DNA of 64,000 nt from Paenibacillus lactis (GTDB lineage: Bacteria; Bacillota; Bacilli; Paenibacillales; Paenibacillaceae): the NCBI RefSeq assembly GCF_017873605.1, contig NZ_JAGGKI010000007.1, positions 186,001 to 250,000 on the forward strand, given 5' to 3'. The notes beneath the pieces are model-generated. The model was not told the origin of the DNA. It worked only from the letters and a program-made list of their open reading frames with translations, and searched no databases. The position numbers were made by a program, and so were the translations under genes. This document shows, in pieces, positions 18,373-27,695 of this stretch (positions are counted from its first letter, which is position 1; each line of letters begins with the position of its first letter).

Positions 18373-19227
18373 ATGAAATCACGTCGCAAAGGGGAGGCTC
18401 GGCTGAACGTGGTCAGCATCGCGGAGGAGCCGATCGAGCAGCTGCCTTATACGGCAGCCGCTCCAGGGAGCAGAGGGGTCACCTATGAATATTTACCGGT
18501 TTATTTTGGAGAGATGCTTGGGCTTCCGGATGAAGTAGACGCACTAATCCTAGCTTCAGACCTGCAAGGCGTCGCAGGACACTTATCTGCTGATGAAATG
18601 CATAGCCCGCGGCTGATCGGCGAGGAGCTGCCCGAAATGCTGGCCTTGCTGCTGGAAAGCTATTGTCCCCGGTGTGATCCTGAACGTATCGTCGTGCTTC
18701 TGTGTGGTGACCTGTACGGCGACCCGGCTCAAAGAGGTTCAAGCGGCGATCCGCTTCCGGTGTGGGAAGCCTTTCGCTCGCATTTCGGCACCGTGCTTGG
18801 CGTAGCGGGGAATCACGATATGGTTACGGCAGAAGGGAAAGCAAGGCTTGCGGCCGCCCCGGGTATTGATTTTTATGGCGAGCCTAGAACGGCGCAGCAT
18901 AGCGGGTTGAATATTGCCGGGCTGGGCGGTGTGACAGGAAGAGCGGGCAAGCCGAATCGGATGCCGGAGGAAGAGTACATAGGCGAGCTACAAAAACTGC
19001 TCCGACGCAATCCGGATGTGCTTATGCTGCATCAGGGTCCGGATGTGCCTGCATTCGGGCTTCCCGGCCATGCCGGAATCCGGCGAGAGCTTTCGGCCGG
19101 GCCTCCGTTGCTTCTTTGCTGCGGGCATGTCCATTGGGACAGGCCAATGGCGGAGCTGGACAACGGCACGCAGGTGATCAATACCGACGGGAGAGTGCTG
19201 GTGTTTGCCGCTGCGGAGTTGGATTAA
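18373..19227 (+). CDS. Calcineurin-like metallophosphoesterase
   Basis: A 284-residue enzyme of the calcineurin-like fold. Metal-site motifs appear in order: ASDLQG (an Asp-x-x-Gly variant of the usual DxH), CGDLYGD, GNHD, MLHQG and CGHVHWD. The first Asp-x-His is thus changed to Asp-x-Gln, which may alter the metal site. No signal peptide; cytoplasmic. It follows the SUFU gene by 27 bases and probably shares its transcript. In an RNA repair setting it could remove cyclic phosphates, as the phosphoesterase module of Clostridium Pnkp does; this is inference. Confidence 0.82.
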   Translation: MKSRRKGEARLNVVSIAEEPIEQLPYTAAAPGSRGVTYEYLPVYFGEMLGLPDEVDALILASDLQGVAGHLSADEMHSPRLIGEELPEMLALLLESYCPRCDPERIVVLLCGDLYGDPAQRGSSGDPLPVWEAFRSHFGTVLGVAGNHDMVTAEGKARLAAAPGIDFYGEPRTAQHSGLNIAGLGGVTGRAGKPNRMPEEEYIGELQKLLRRNPDVLMLHQGPDVPAFGLPGHAGIRRELSAGPPLLLCCGHVHWDRPMAELDNGTQVINTDGRVLVFAAAELD

Positions 19228-19416
19228 ATCGAAAAGTCTACTTTTTCAAGCGGCTTTCGAGAATAGTACACGCGCAAAGCTAACCTCAAGAAGCTTGCCG
19301 TAGCTGCCGATAGAGCACATCACCGTAAAAAAATGGTGAAGCTGATTTAACTTCGCATAAAAATGATCAGTCCTAGCAGCCAGGTGGTCATTATATAGAA
19401 GGAAGAGGGGGTTTCA

Positions 19417-20325
19417 TTGAAGGGTACCTTCATCAAAATACGTGGGAAAAGCTTGTATGTCGAAATTCACGGGAACGAGGAAGCTCCCCCGCTTTTGTAC
19501 CTCCACGGAGGACCAGGAGAAAGCTGTTATGAATTCATGATACATCAGGCAGATCGTCTCTCGGAAAAACTTCGGCTAATTAGTATGGACCAACGCGGCG
19601 TTTGGCGATCCGAAGCAATCGAGGAAGACGAACCCTTAACCATTTATGATTTGGTGGAGGATTGCGAGCAGCTTCGTAGACAACTGGGGATACAAAAATG
19701 GGCGGTTCTTGGGCATTCATTCGGCGGATTATTGGGGGTGCTTTATGCTATCCATTATCCAAACTCTGTATCGTCCTTGATCTTGGAAGGCCCATCATTT
19801 GATTTAATAAAATCAATCAGAAACTGGCTGCGCAAAGCTGCAAGCCTGTATGAAAGCATTGGCGATGCTGAAAAAATGGCAGCCTGTATTGACATCGCCA
19901 ACGGAGCTCAAACGCCGCCAGAAATCTTGGATGCTTTTATTGAGCTAGGTCAGGGACTGGGAGATTTAAGAATGAAGGTTTATACTCCGAACGGTGGCAG
20001 CAACTACACCAAGATGATATATTCGGAACGTGAGAGGGAAGAGTTTGGAAGAAGGACGAATATTCATGTTTCGAAAATTTTTGCCGAAGGACGGATATTC
20101 GATTCATTACTTCCCAAGCTTAAAGAACTGACATTGCCTGTACTCTTGATCAAAGGCCGGCATGACCCCATTATTTGCGAAGAGCAGACTGATTCATTTG
20201 TGAATGACGTCAGAAACGGGCATTTAAAGGTATATGAAGAAAGTGGTCATTTGCTTCACTTTGAGGAACCGGAAAGATTTGCGATGGATGTTATCCAATT
20301 TATATTAGAATCCAATCATAACTAG
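19417..20325 (+). CDS. Alpha/beta hydrolase, proline-iminopeptidase-like
   Basis: A 302-residue hydrolase. The oxyanion segment HGGPG, the MDQRG strand and the nucleophile elbow GHSFGG identify the alpha/beta hydrolase fold, close to prolyl aminopeptidases. The acid (Asp in KGRHDPI) and the catalytic His (SGHLLHFEEP) follow at the expected spacing. The start is TTG at 19417 after GGAAGAGGGGG. It is followed by its own terminator. The family also includes esterases and lactonases, so the substrate is open. Confidence 0.85.
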   Translation: MKGTFIKIRGKSLYVEIHGNEEAPPLLYLHGGPGESCYEFMIHQADRLSEKLRLISMDQRGVWRSEAIEEDEPLTIYDLVEDCEQLRRQLGIQKWAVLGHSFGGLLGVLYAIHYPNSVSSLILEGPSFDLIKSIRNWLRKAASLYESIGDAEKMAACIDIANGAQTPPEILDAFIELGQGLGDLRMKVYTPNGGSNYTKMIYSEREREEFGRRTNIHVSKIFAEGRIFDSLLPKLKELTLPVLLIKGRHDPIICEEQTDSFVNDVRNGHLKVYEESGHLLHFEEPERFAMDVIQFILESNHN

Positions 20326-20335
20326 TTTTATACCG

Positions 20336-20367
20336 CAGCGGCAGTCTGAAGTTAGTGACTGCCGCTG
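20336..20367 (+). terminator. Terminator after the alpha/beta hydrolase gene
   Basis: CAGCGGCAGTC (20336-20346) pairs perfectly with GACTGCCGCTG (20357-20367), followed by TTCAACTTTT. Confidence 0.8.
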
Positions 20368-20460
20368 TTCAACTTTTACCTGCAACATTCGTTTGATCCG
20401 AGAGGTAGAACAATAATCCGGGTGCCGCTTGAAGCAAAAATAATTGCGGCCGATTTAATC

Positions 20461-20479
20461 CTGACAACCATGTTGTCAG
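20461..20479. promoter_or_regulatory. Operator-like dyad upstream of the WYL regulator
   Basis: CTGACAAC and GTTGTCAG form perfect 8-base arms around CAT. The dyad lies about 65 bases before the WYL regulator start, with no T run, so it looks like a protein-binding site. Autoregulation by the WYL protein is a reasonable guess. Confidence 0.5.
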
Positions 20480-20544
20480 AATTCGTCAAGTAGGATCATA
20501 GCTAGATGATCCGAAATAGTTCATCGACAGAGGAGAGGATCACC

Positions 20545-21459
20545 GTGAGACTGGAGCGTTTGCTTGGAATGACGCTTGAGCTGATGGCCAAAAAAAGAGT
20601 GACCGCAACGGAGCTAGCCGCCAAGTTTGAAGTATCGGTGCGCACGGTTTATCGTGACGTCGAGTTAATCAATCTGGCCGGAATTCCGGTCGCATCGTTC
20701 ACCGGCGCAGACGGCGGATTCGAGCTGATGGACGGATATTTTTTGACAAGGCAGCACTTCTCAGTCGACGATCTGTCGGTCATCTACACGCTCTTGAAGG
20801 CGATGGAAGGTTCGATGGGAGGCGCCGTAGCGCCTGCGATGCGGAAGCTGGTCAGCCTGCATCCGGGCCTGGCGAACGAAAGCAACCGCGAGGCGGTTAT
20901 TTTGAGCATGAGCGCATCGGAGAGCGAACGTGATAGGATTCGGCAGCTGTTTCAGGCAATCCGGCAATCGCGCATCGTTCGACTGGCATACACGAGCGCA
21001 TCCGGCACACCGTCCGAGCGCAGCGTGGAGCCGGGAAAATTGCTCTGGGAGAAAGGTGTCTGGTATTTGGAAGGGTACTGCAGGTCACGCCGAGGGAAAA
21101 GGTATTTCCGCATCTCGCGGATTACGGAACTCCAGGTGATGGAAGAAACGTTTATACCGCAGCCCCTACTTGATGAGCCGGAACAGGAAGAAGTGCATGG
21201 GATTCATGCGCATCTTCGGTTCGACCTAGCGGTACGTACTCGCGTACTGGAGCAATTCCCGGGAGAATGCACGTATCAGGGCGATTGCGTTGAAGTTCGC
21301 ACGATCTTTTATAAAAAAGAGTATGCATTGTCGGTCATCACGAGCTACGGGACAAATGTTGACATCATATCGCCGGAAGACCTTCGGCGCGACGTCATCG
21401 CGCATATCGAAGCCATTCGCCAACACTACGCGAAACCACGAGGAGGAGATCGGATATGA
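20545..21459 (+). CDS. YafY-type regulator: DeoR-like HTH plus WYL domain
   Basis: A 304-residue regulator. Residues 1-60 are an HTH_11 domain (ATELAAKFEVSVRTVYRDVELINLAGIPV), and residues ~140-220 contain a WYL domain, where the core reads VWYLEGYCRSRRGKRYFRISR. A WCX-like C-terminal extension follows. GTG 20545 is preferred because AGGAGAGG (20531-20538) precedes it by 6 bases. The gene overlaps the NmrA-like gene by 4 bases (ATGA), so they are translationally coupled, and the drug ABC genes follow in the same direction. It probably senses a ligand and controls this resistance operon. Confidence 0.87.
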   Translation: MRLERLLGMTLELMAKKRVTATELAAKFEVSVRTVYRDVELINLAGIPVASFTGADGGFELMDGYFLTRQHFSVDDLSVIYTLLKAMEGSMGGAVAPAMRKLVSLHPGLANESNREAVILSMSASESERDRIRQLFQAIRQSRIVRLAYTSASGTPSERSVEPGKLLWEKGVWYLEGYCRSRRGKRYFRISRITELQVMEETFIPQPLLDEPEQEEVHGIHAHLRFDLAVRTRVLEQFPGECTYQGDCVEVRTIFYKKEYALSVITSYGTNVDIISPEDLRRDVIAHIEAIRQHYAKPRGGDRI

Positions 21460-22283
21460 CGATTCTGGTAACAGGGGCAACAGGTACGGTTGGACAGCAT
21501 GTGACGGAGCTGCTGTTGAAACAAGGCGCATCCGTGCGCGCATTAACGAGAAATGCGGAGCGGGCGAGAAAGAAGCTGCCGGACGGCGTGCAGATCGCCG
21601 AAGGCGATTTGATGAAGCCGGGTACGCTGAAGGATGCATTGCAGGGGGTAGAGGCAATCTTCCTGATCACTTCAAGTGACGAACCGAACGCGGATCTTAA
21701 CACGGACCCGGAGATGGTGGCGCTCGCGAAAGAGGCTGGTGTAAAGCGCGTTATCGTTCTGGTCGGCTATGAAGAGGGGCCGGTCGAGGCAGCACTTAGA
21801 ACAAGCGGCATGCAATGGACGCTGGTGAAGCCTGCGGAATTTATGGCCAATGCCTTGGTGGATTGGCGCGATACGATCCGTTCGGAAGGCGTTGTCCGGG
21901 AGTTTTATGGAGATGCTCTCAGCGCGCGCGTGCACGAAGAAGACATTGCGGAGGTTGCGGTCCTGGCCCTGCTTGAGGATGGACATCACGGACGCAGCTA
22001 TCCGCTCACCGGACCCGAAGCGCTTACGCGTAAGGAAGCAGTACGGACCATCGCTGCAGCGATTGGCAAGGAAATCCCGTTCGTCGAACTGACAGAGGAA
22101 GAAGCAAGGCAGCAGTGGCGGCAGCAGGGGTATGACGAGGAGAGCGTCGAATTTTTCGTGCAGATCGCAAAAAATCCGCCGGAGGCTGGATATACGGTGC
22201 TGTCGACGGTCCAGCAGGTGCTCGGGCGGCCGGCGCGTACGTTCGCCGATTGGGCAGCCGAGCATAAACGGGAGTTTCTATAA
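21456..22283 (+). CDS. NmrA-like NAD(P)-binding protein (SDR family)
   Basis: A 275-residue protein with an N-terminal Rossmann motif TGATGTVGQHV (residues 6-16) and the extended NmrA/YtfG-type layout (GDLMKPGTLKDALQGVEAIF). Members are quinone or NAD(P)H-dependent reductases or redox sensors; there is no clear Tyr-x-x-x-Lys catalytic pair. It overlaps the regulator upstream by 4 bases and precedes the drug ABC transporter by 18 bases. It might modify a drug or sense redox state; the role is not shown by sequence. Confidence 0.83.
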   Translation: MTILVTGATGTVGQHVTELLLKQGASVRALTRNAERARKKLPDGVQIAEGDLMKPGTLKDALQGVEAIFLITSSDEPNADLNTDPEMVALAKEAGVKRVIVLVGYEEGPVEAALRTSGMQWTLVKPAEFMANALVDWRDTIRSEGVVREFYGDALSARVHEEDIAEVAVLALLEDGHHGRSYPLTGPEALTRKEAVRTIAAAIGKEIPFVELTEEEARQQWRQQGYDEESVEFFVQIAKNPPEAGYTVLSTVQQVLGRPARTFADWAAEHKREFL

Positions 22284-22301
22284 GAGATTGGAGGAGGGCC
22301 C

Positions 22302-23252
22302 ATGACGTACGCCATTGAAGCGAAAGGCTTACGCAAATCATTCCGGGGGCATGAGGCTGTGCGCGGGGTGGATTTGGCGATTCGGCAAGGAGAGCTGTTC
22401 GCGCTTCTTGGACCAAACGGAGCAGGGAAGACAACAACGCTGCACATGTTAACCACCCTGCTGCGTCCGGATGGGGGAACGGCGTACATCTGCGGCAGCG
22501 ATGTTGTCGCCGAAGCAGCCGATGTACGCAGGCGAATCAGCGTTACTGGCCAGTATGCGGCGCTGGACGAATCGTTGACCGGCCGGCAAAACTTGAGGCT
22601 GTTCGCCGGGCTCCACGGTTTTTCGCATAAAGAAGCCGTCGTACTGGCGTCTGAGTTGCTGGAATCATTCGGGCTGGGGGATGCAGGTGATCGAACCGTC
22701 GGAACCTACTCCGGCGGCATGCGCCGGCGCCTGGACCTCGCCGCCGGCATTCTCTCGCAGCCCGAGGTGATGTTCCTCGACGAGCCAACCACCGGACTCG
22801 ATCCGCAGAGCCGGCGCGAGCTGTGGGAGGCGATTCGCCTGCTGGTGAAGAAGGGGACAACCGTGCTGTTAACGACGCAGTATCTCGAAGAGGCAGACCA
22901 GTTGGCCGATCGGATCGGTTTCATCGCAGACGGAAGGGTTATCGCGACCGGCACGCCCGAGCAGCTCAAAGCATCGACCGGCGGCAAAACACTGACGATC
23001 CGTCTGTCAGCAGCAACCGACCCGTATGAGATCTGTCGTCTGTTTGCAGACGAACATGGGCTAAGTGCCCATACGGATGAAGACGGGGTGACCGTAAAAG
23101 CGGCGGTTCGGGAAGCTTCGCTGGCACACGCTGCGATCGGTACGCTTATGGAGCACCAAACGGCGATCAAGGATTTCGCCTTGAGTGATCCAAGCCTTGA
23201 CGACGTATTTTTCGCTTTGACCGCCACAACCGGAAAGGAGGCGACGCGATGA
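22302..23252 (+). CDS. Drug ABC transporter ATP-binding protein, DrrA-like
   Basis: A 316-residue ATPase. Walker A is GPNGAGKTT (~38-46), the signature is YSGGMRRRL, Walker B is VMFLDEPTTGLDP. The ~80-residue C-terminal extension typical of DrrA (daunorubicin resistance family) is present (residues 235-316). It overlaps the permease gene by 4 bases. Together they form a half-size exporter pair. Confidence 0.9.
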   Translation: MTYAIEAKGLRKSFRGHEAVRGVDLAIRQGELFALLGPNGAGKTTTLHMLTTLLRPDGGTAYICGSDVVAEAADVRRRISVTGQYAALDESLTGRQNLRLFAGLHGFSHKEAVVLASELLESFGLGDAGDRTVGTYSGGMRRRLDLAAGILSQPEVMFLDEPTTGLDPQSRRELWEAIRLLVKKGTTVLLTTQYLEEADQLADRIGFIADGRVIATGTPEQLKASTGGKTLTIRLSAATDPYEICRLFADEHGLSAHTDEDGVTVKAAVREASLAHAAIGTLMEHQTAIKDFALSDPSLDDVFFALTATTGKEATR

Positions 23253-24058
23253 GTTCCATACAAGCATCTCGTGCCCGAAAGCCAGGCCAAAGTCCAGGCG
23301 GCTTGACCGCGACAGGACTGTTCATGCGGCGAACGCTGCATCACATGCGTAATAACATCTTCGGCCTTGCCGTTGAAGCGGTGTTGTCTCCAATCATTAT
23401 GCTGCTCATATTCACCTTTCTGTTCGGCGGAGCGATTGCCGGTTCCGCTCGGGAATATATTCAGTATTTGTTGCCTGGCATCCTGGTGCTGACGGTGGTG
23501 CCGATGACGGTGTACAGTGGTACGACAATCTGCACGGATATCGCCAAAGGCGTCTACCACCGGTTTCGTACGTTGCCTTTCTGGCAGCCCGCAGCCATTT
23601 TCGGCTCGATCATCGCAGACAGCTTGCGCTATGCAGTGGCACTACTCGTTGTCTTGACGATGGGGTTTGGGCTTGGATTTCGGCCGGACGGCGGCCTCGA
23701 AGGTACCATGGCAGCTGCACTTTATGTCCTCTTATTTGCATTCGGTACTAGTTGGGTCTTTGCACTCATCGGCAATGCGGCCAAGCGGCCAGAGACCGTG
23801 TCGGGTACGAGCATGATGATTGTTTACCCGCTTCTATTTGCCAGCAACGTGCTTGTCGATACTTCGACAATGCCGCGCTGGTTGCAGGTGGCGATCGACT
23901 TGAACCCAATCAGCATCGCTGTTACGCTCATACGAGGACTGCTACACGGAACGGCGAATGCAGCTCAACTGGCGGCAGGCATCGGTGTCGTCCTGCTGTT
24001 GATTGCTATTTTTGCTCCGCTGACGATCAATGTTTATTTAAGGAGGCAAATACGGTAG
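23249..24058 (+). CDS. Drug ABC transporter permease, DrrB-like
   Basis: A 269-residue ABC-2 type permease with six predicted membrane segments and the pattern LLPGILVLTVVPMTVYSG found in DrrB/NodJ proteins. It is translationally coupled to the ATPase upstream (ATGA overlap). It is followed 88 bases later by the UvrA-like gene, giving the DrrA-DrrB-DrrC order known from daunorubicin producers. Confidence 0.9.
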   Translation: MSSIQASRARKPGQSPGGLTATGLFMRRTLHHMRNNIFGLAVEAVLSPIIMLLIFTFLFGGAIAGSAREYIQYLLPGILVLTVVPMTVYSGTTICTDIAKGVYHRFRTLPFWQPAAIFGSIIADSLRYAVALLVVLTMGFGLGFRPDGGLEGTMAAALYVLLFAFGTSWVFALIGNAAKRPETVSGTSMMIVYPLLFASNVLVDTSTMPRWLQVAIDLNPISIAVTLIRGLLHGTANAAQLAAGIGVVLLLIAIFAPLTINVYLRRQIR

Positions 24059-24146
24059 CAGGAATGGGAATTGCTCCTCTTCCTTCAACCACTCCTCGTT
24101 GTAGGGACGTACTCCCAATCTCATGAAATCAAAATAGGAGGCTGCC

Positions 24147-26402
24147 ATGAAGCAGGAGTATATAGAGATAAGCGGTGCGCGAGAGAACAATCTGAAGAAT
24201 GTGTCGCTTCGCATTCCCAAACGCAAAATATCGGTCTTCACAGGGGTGTCCGGCTCTGGTAAGTCGTCGATTGTATTCGACACACTGGCCGGCGAAGCGC
24301 AGCGGCTCCTGAATGAGAATTTCAGCCTCTTCGTACGCAATTTTCTGCCACGCTATCCTCAACCGGTAGCCGATGCGATAGAAAATCTAAACATGGCGGT
24401 CATCGTTGACCAGAAGCGGCTCGGTGGAGGCTCGCATTCGACGCTTGGTACGGTGACGGACATCTCTCCGGTACTGCGGCTCTTATTCTCGCGTGTCGGC
24501 CGTCCCCATATCGGCAACGTCAATCGGTTCTCCTTCAATGATCCGCATGGGATGTGCCCGAGCTGTAACGGGATGGGCAGGATGGTCGTTGTTGATTCGG
24601 ACGCCGCACTGGACAGAAGTAAGACGCTTCGCGGAGGGGCGATTCGGCTGCCGGAATATGCCGTCGACAGCTACGAATGGACGATTATCGCGCAGACCGG
24701 CAGCTTCGATTTGGATAAGAAGCTGAGCGACTTTAGTGACGCCGAGATGGAGGAGTTGCTGTACAGCAAGTCACGTAAGATTGAAATGAACGTCGGCGGA
24801 AAAGCGATGAACTTCTCTTACGAAGGTATCTTTGAGAAGTTCACCCGCAAGTATATTAAACGCGATGTAAAAACGATGTCCGAGCGCACTCAGAAGATGG
24901 TGGCTCCGTTCATCTCGGAAGGTCCATGCCATCTTTGCCGCGGCGCCCGCCTAAGTCAAGAAGCGCTCGCCTGCCGGATCGGCGGGTACAATATTGCCGA
25001 GCTGTCGGCGATGGAGGCCGGCCAACTAATCGGCGTGCTGCAGCAAATCGATGATCCTGTCGCGTTGCCCATCGTGAGAACCTTGACGCAGCGGCTGCAG
25101 TATTTGGTGGATATTGGCCTGGATTACCTGACGCTTGACCGCCCGACTGACACGCTGTCAGGCGGGGAATCGCAGCGTGTTAAGATGGTCAAGCATCTCG
25201 GCGGCAGCCTCGTTGATGTGATGTATATACTTGACGAGCCAAGCGTCGGCTTGCATCCCCGCGACGTTCATCGGCTTAACGACTTGCTCTGTAAGCTGCG
25301 CGACAAGGGGAACACGGTGATTGTCGTCGAACACGATCCCGATGTAATCAAGATCGCCGATCACATTGTCGATGTCGGTCCGCATGCTGGCTCCGGGGGT
25401 GGGACGATCGTCTATGAAGGCAGCTATGCAGGTTTGTTGCAGGCGGATACACTAACCGGCAAACACCTAAGTCAGGCATTGCCGATCAAAACCGATGTGC
25501 GCCTGCCGACAGGCCAATTGCCGATTCGTGACGCCACGCTGCATAATCTGAAAAATGTAAATGTCGACATCCCGACAGGGGTCGTTACCGTCGTTACTGG
25601 CGTCGCAGGCTCGGGAAAGAGTACGTTGATCAATCGGGTGTTCATGCAAAAGTATCCTGACGCGATCTTGATCGATCAGTCCGCAGTCGGTGTCTCGACC
25701 CGATCGGTTCCGGCTACCTATATAGGAATTATGGATGATATACGCAAAGCCTTCGCCGCCGCGAACAAAGTGAACGCCGGACTGTTTAGCTTCAATTCCA
25801 AGGGTGCCTGCGAAAACTGTCAGGGGCTCGGCGTTGTATACACAGATCTGGCTTACCTTGATGACGTGAAACTGCCTTGCGAAGCATGCGGCGGTCAACG
25901 TTTCAAGGATGAAGTGTTGGAGTACATGCTGAACGGTCGATCGATCGCCGAAGTATTGGCAATGACGGTACGCGAGGCGCTATGCTTCTTCGATCAGAAC
26001 CACGCTGACATCGTGTGCAAGCTTCAGGCAATGAGCGACGTCGGCCTCGACTATCTGACGCTTGGTCAGCCGCTCAGTACGCTGTCCGGCGGCGAATGCC
26101 AGCGCATCAAACTGGCTGGTGAGCTACATAAGCAGGGAAGCATCTATGTGATGGATGAACCGACGACCGGGCTGCATATGTCGGACATCAGCCACCTGCT
26201 GGCGATCATGAACCAGTTAGTGGACGCCGGGAACACCGTTATCGCAATCGAACACAACCTTGACGTCATCCGTAGGGCGGACTGGATTATCGACATGGGT
26301 CCAGAAGGAGGAAAGAAGGGGGGGAACAGTGTTTTCGAAGGCACTCCCGAGCAGCTGTTGCGCGAAGAGCATTCGCTGACAGGGCGGTATCTTCGCGGCT
26401 AG
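24147..26402 (+). CDS. UvrA-like ABC protein, DrrC/UvrA2 type
   Basis: A 751-residue protein with two ATPase halves: GVSGSGKSS (~32-40) with signature LSGGESQR, and GVAGSGKST with LSGGECQR. Four Cys pairs form zinc sites (CPSCNGMG, CHLCRGARLS, CENCQGLG, CEACGGQRF). It is shorter than housekeeping UvrA (~940 residues), which fits loss of the UvrB-binding region as in UvrA2/DrrC. DrrC relatives protect DNA from intercalating drugs. ATG 24147 follows AGGAGG. It is the last gene of the regulator-NmrA-DrrA-DrrB-DrrC run and ends before a terminator. Confidence 0.9.
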   Translation: MKQEYIEISGARENNLKNVSLRIPKRKISVFTGVSGSGKSSIVFDTLAGEAQRLLNENFSLFVRNFLPRYPQPVADAIENLNMAVIVDQKRLGGGSHSTLGTVTDISPVLRLLFSRVGRPHIGNVNRFSFNDPHGMCPSCNGMGRMVVVDSDAALDRSKTLRGGAIRLPEYAVDSYEWTIIAQTGSFDLDKKLSDFSDAEMEELLYSKSRKIEMNVGGKAMNFSYEGIFEKFTRKYIKRDVKTMSERTQKMVAPFISEGPCHLCRGARLSQEALACRIGGYNIAELSAMEAGQLIGVLQQIDDPVALPIVRTLTQRLQYLVDIGLDYLTLDRPTDTLSGGESQRVKMVKHLGGSLVDVMYILDEPSVGLHPRDVHRLNDLLCKLRDKGNTVIVVEHDPDVIKIADHIVDVGPHAGSGGGTIVYEGSYAGLLQADTLTGKHLSQALPIKTDVRLPTGQLPIRDATLHNLKNVNVDIPTGVVTVVTGVAGSGKSTLINRVFMQKYPDAILIDQSAVGVSTRSVPATYIGIMDDIRKAFAAANKVNAGLFSFNSKGACENCQGLGVVYTDLAYLDDVKLPCEACGGQRFKDEVLEYMLNGRSIAEVLAMTVREALCFFDQNHADIVCKLQAMSDVGLDYLTLGQPLSTLSGGECQRIKLAGELHKQGSIYVMDEPTTGLHMSDISHLLAIMNQLVDAGNTVIAIEHNLDVIRRADWIIDMGPEGGKKGGNSVFEGTPEQLLREEHSLTGRYLRG

Positions 26403-26489
26403 CGTGCAGATAGTGAAGGCAGATCGGCAAGCCGTTTCAAACAATTCGAGTAGAATAAATGGACTGGTTTCAAACCAGTAATATTATAT

Positions 26490-26526
26490 AGGTCAGCCAG
26501 AGATTTGATTTCTGGGTGGCCTTTTT
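26490..26526 (+). terminator. Terminator after the UvrA-like gene
   Basis: AGGTCAGCCAGAGA (26490-26503) pairs with TTTCTGGGTGGCCT (up to ~26522) with one mismatch and some G-U pairs, then T residues. A second small palindrome, ACTGGTTT with AAACCAGT, lies just upstream (26463-26479). Confidence 0.75.
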
Positions 26527-26585
26527 CATGGTTTTAAGATGGATGGAAGGGGGGGATTCCAAAATGTGGTATATTAATATGAGAT

Positions 26586-26624
26586 TATAGTGCAAGGGTA
26601 TAGTGCAAGGGTATAGTGCAAGGG
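26586..26624 (+). repeat. Three tandem 13-base repeats ending in the ribosome site
   Basis: The unit TATAGTGCAAGGG occurs three times head to tail without mismatch. The last copy runs into AAGGGAGG, the ribosome site of the HAD gene starting at 26631. Each copy carries a ribosome-site-like AAGGG, so copy number changes could affect expression. Confidence 0.9.
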
Positions 26625-26630
26625 AGGCGC

Positions 26631-27316
26631 ATGTTGAGGAACATTGATACGGTTGTTTTTGACCTTGACCAAACATTGCTAGATAAATACCAGTCGTCCG
26701 TTCAATTTGCTGCTTATCAATATGAGCAATATTCTTTGGACATGTTCATTCCGGATAGGAATGAATTTATCGTAAATTTCTCTGAGCTTAATCATATGAT
26801 CATACCGAAGGAAGAGGTGTACCGTAAGTTAGCAGAGCTCTTCAAGTTGGACAGAGGAACTTATATCATGAGCTGCTTGCGGATCTGAACCACAAGTTTC
26901 ATCATTATAGTGTTGGATATGCTGGGCTGCATGAAATGCTCAGTTTGTTAAAGAGGGAAGGCTATAAGTTAGGAATCGTCACGAACGGCCGAGATTTTTA
27001 CCAACGAAACAAAATATCCGCATTAGGCATTCATGACTATTTCACGGACATTGTTACTTCCGGTTCTGTGAATATCAAGAAGCCTGATCATGCCATCTTT
27101 CAAATCGCTCTGAAGCATTTGAGATCAATCGGAAGACGTACTGTATTCGTTGGTGATAGCATCGAAGCAGATATCATTCCTGCCAAAGAACTTGGAATGT
27201 TCACCATTCTTAAAGCAAAGGATGCTCTCTCGACGCTGCCCGATGCAATTTGCGATGATATAATAGAAATTCCGAACATCATTAAATCGCTAGAATCAGC
27301 GGCTCCTGGAAAATGA
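26631..27316 (+). pseudogene. HAD-superfamily hydrolase, frameshifted
   Basis: Two reading frames together make one HAD phosphatase. The first part (from ATG 26631) has motif I DLDQTLLD and stops at 26888. The second part, in another frame, contains motif II VTNG, the Lys motif INIKKPDH-like segment, and motif IV GDSIEADI, ending at 27316. The second frame also reads sensibly upstream of its first Met (LYHELLADLNHKFHHY), so the break is near 26855 and one missing base would restore the frame. It is either a recent mutation or a sequencing error. The restored protein would have ~228 residues. Confidence 0.82.
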
Positions 27317-27695
27317 TCCGTTGGTATGAGGAGAAGGGAGGAGCGATTATCATCGAATAGCACTTTTGTGGAAAGTAGATTTGGTAATTCCTAAAATCAC
27401 ATTGAAAGGATCCTTTATGTTATTCCAGTCGAGATAACGCTGAAGATTTCCAGTTGAAATTGTGTGATTTGCAACTTTAAAATAAGTCAACTCTCGCAGC
27501 TCTAAAACACCGATTAAGCTCTGCATCAAGCGCCCCAGGTCATAGATTTCAGCGAATTGTCAGAAAACACTTTTTGTTTGGTGAAATGGATGTTTCGAGG
27601 AGTTCAATGCGGTTACTGAGTATCCACATTACGAGTGATACGATATAATTTAAATATCAGGGATGGCCTTCAGAGGTTAAAAAAAGGGGGATGCT
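27317..27695. other. Intergenic stretch before an AraC gene
   Basis: No convincing reading frame. A TATAAT at 27644-27649 is a possible -10 element for the AraC gene, but no good -35 is seen. Nothing else is recognised. Confidence 0.5.
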
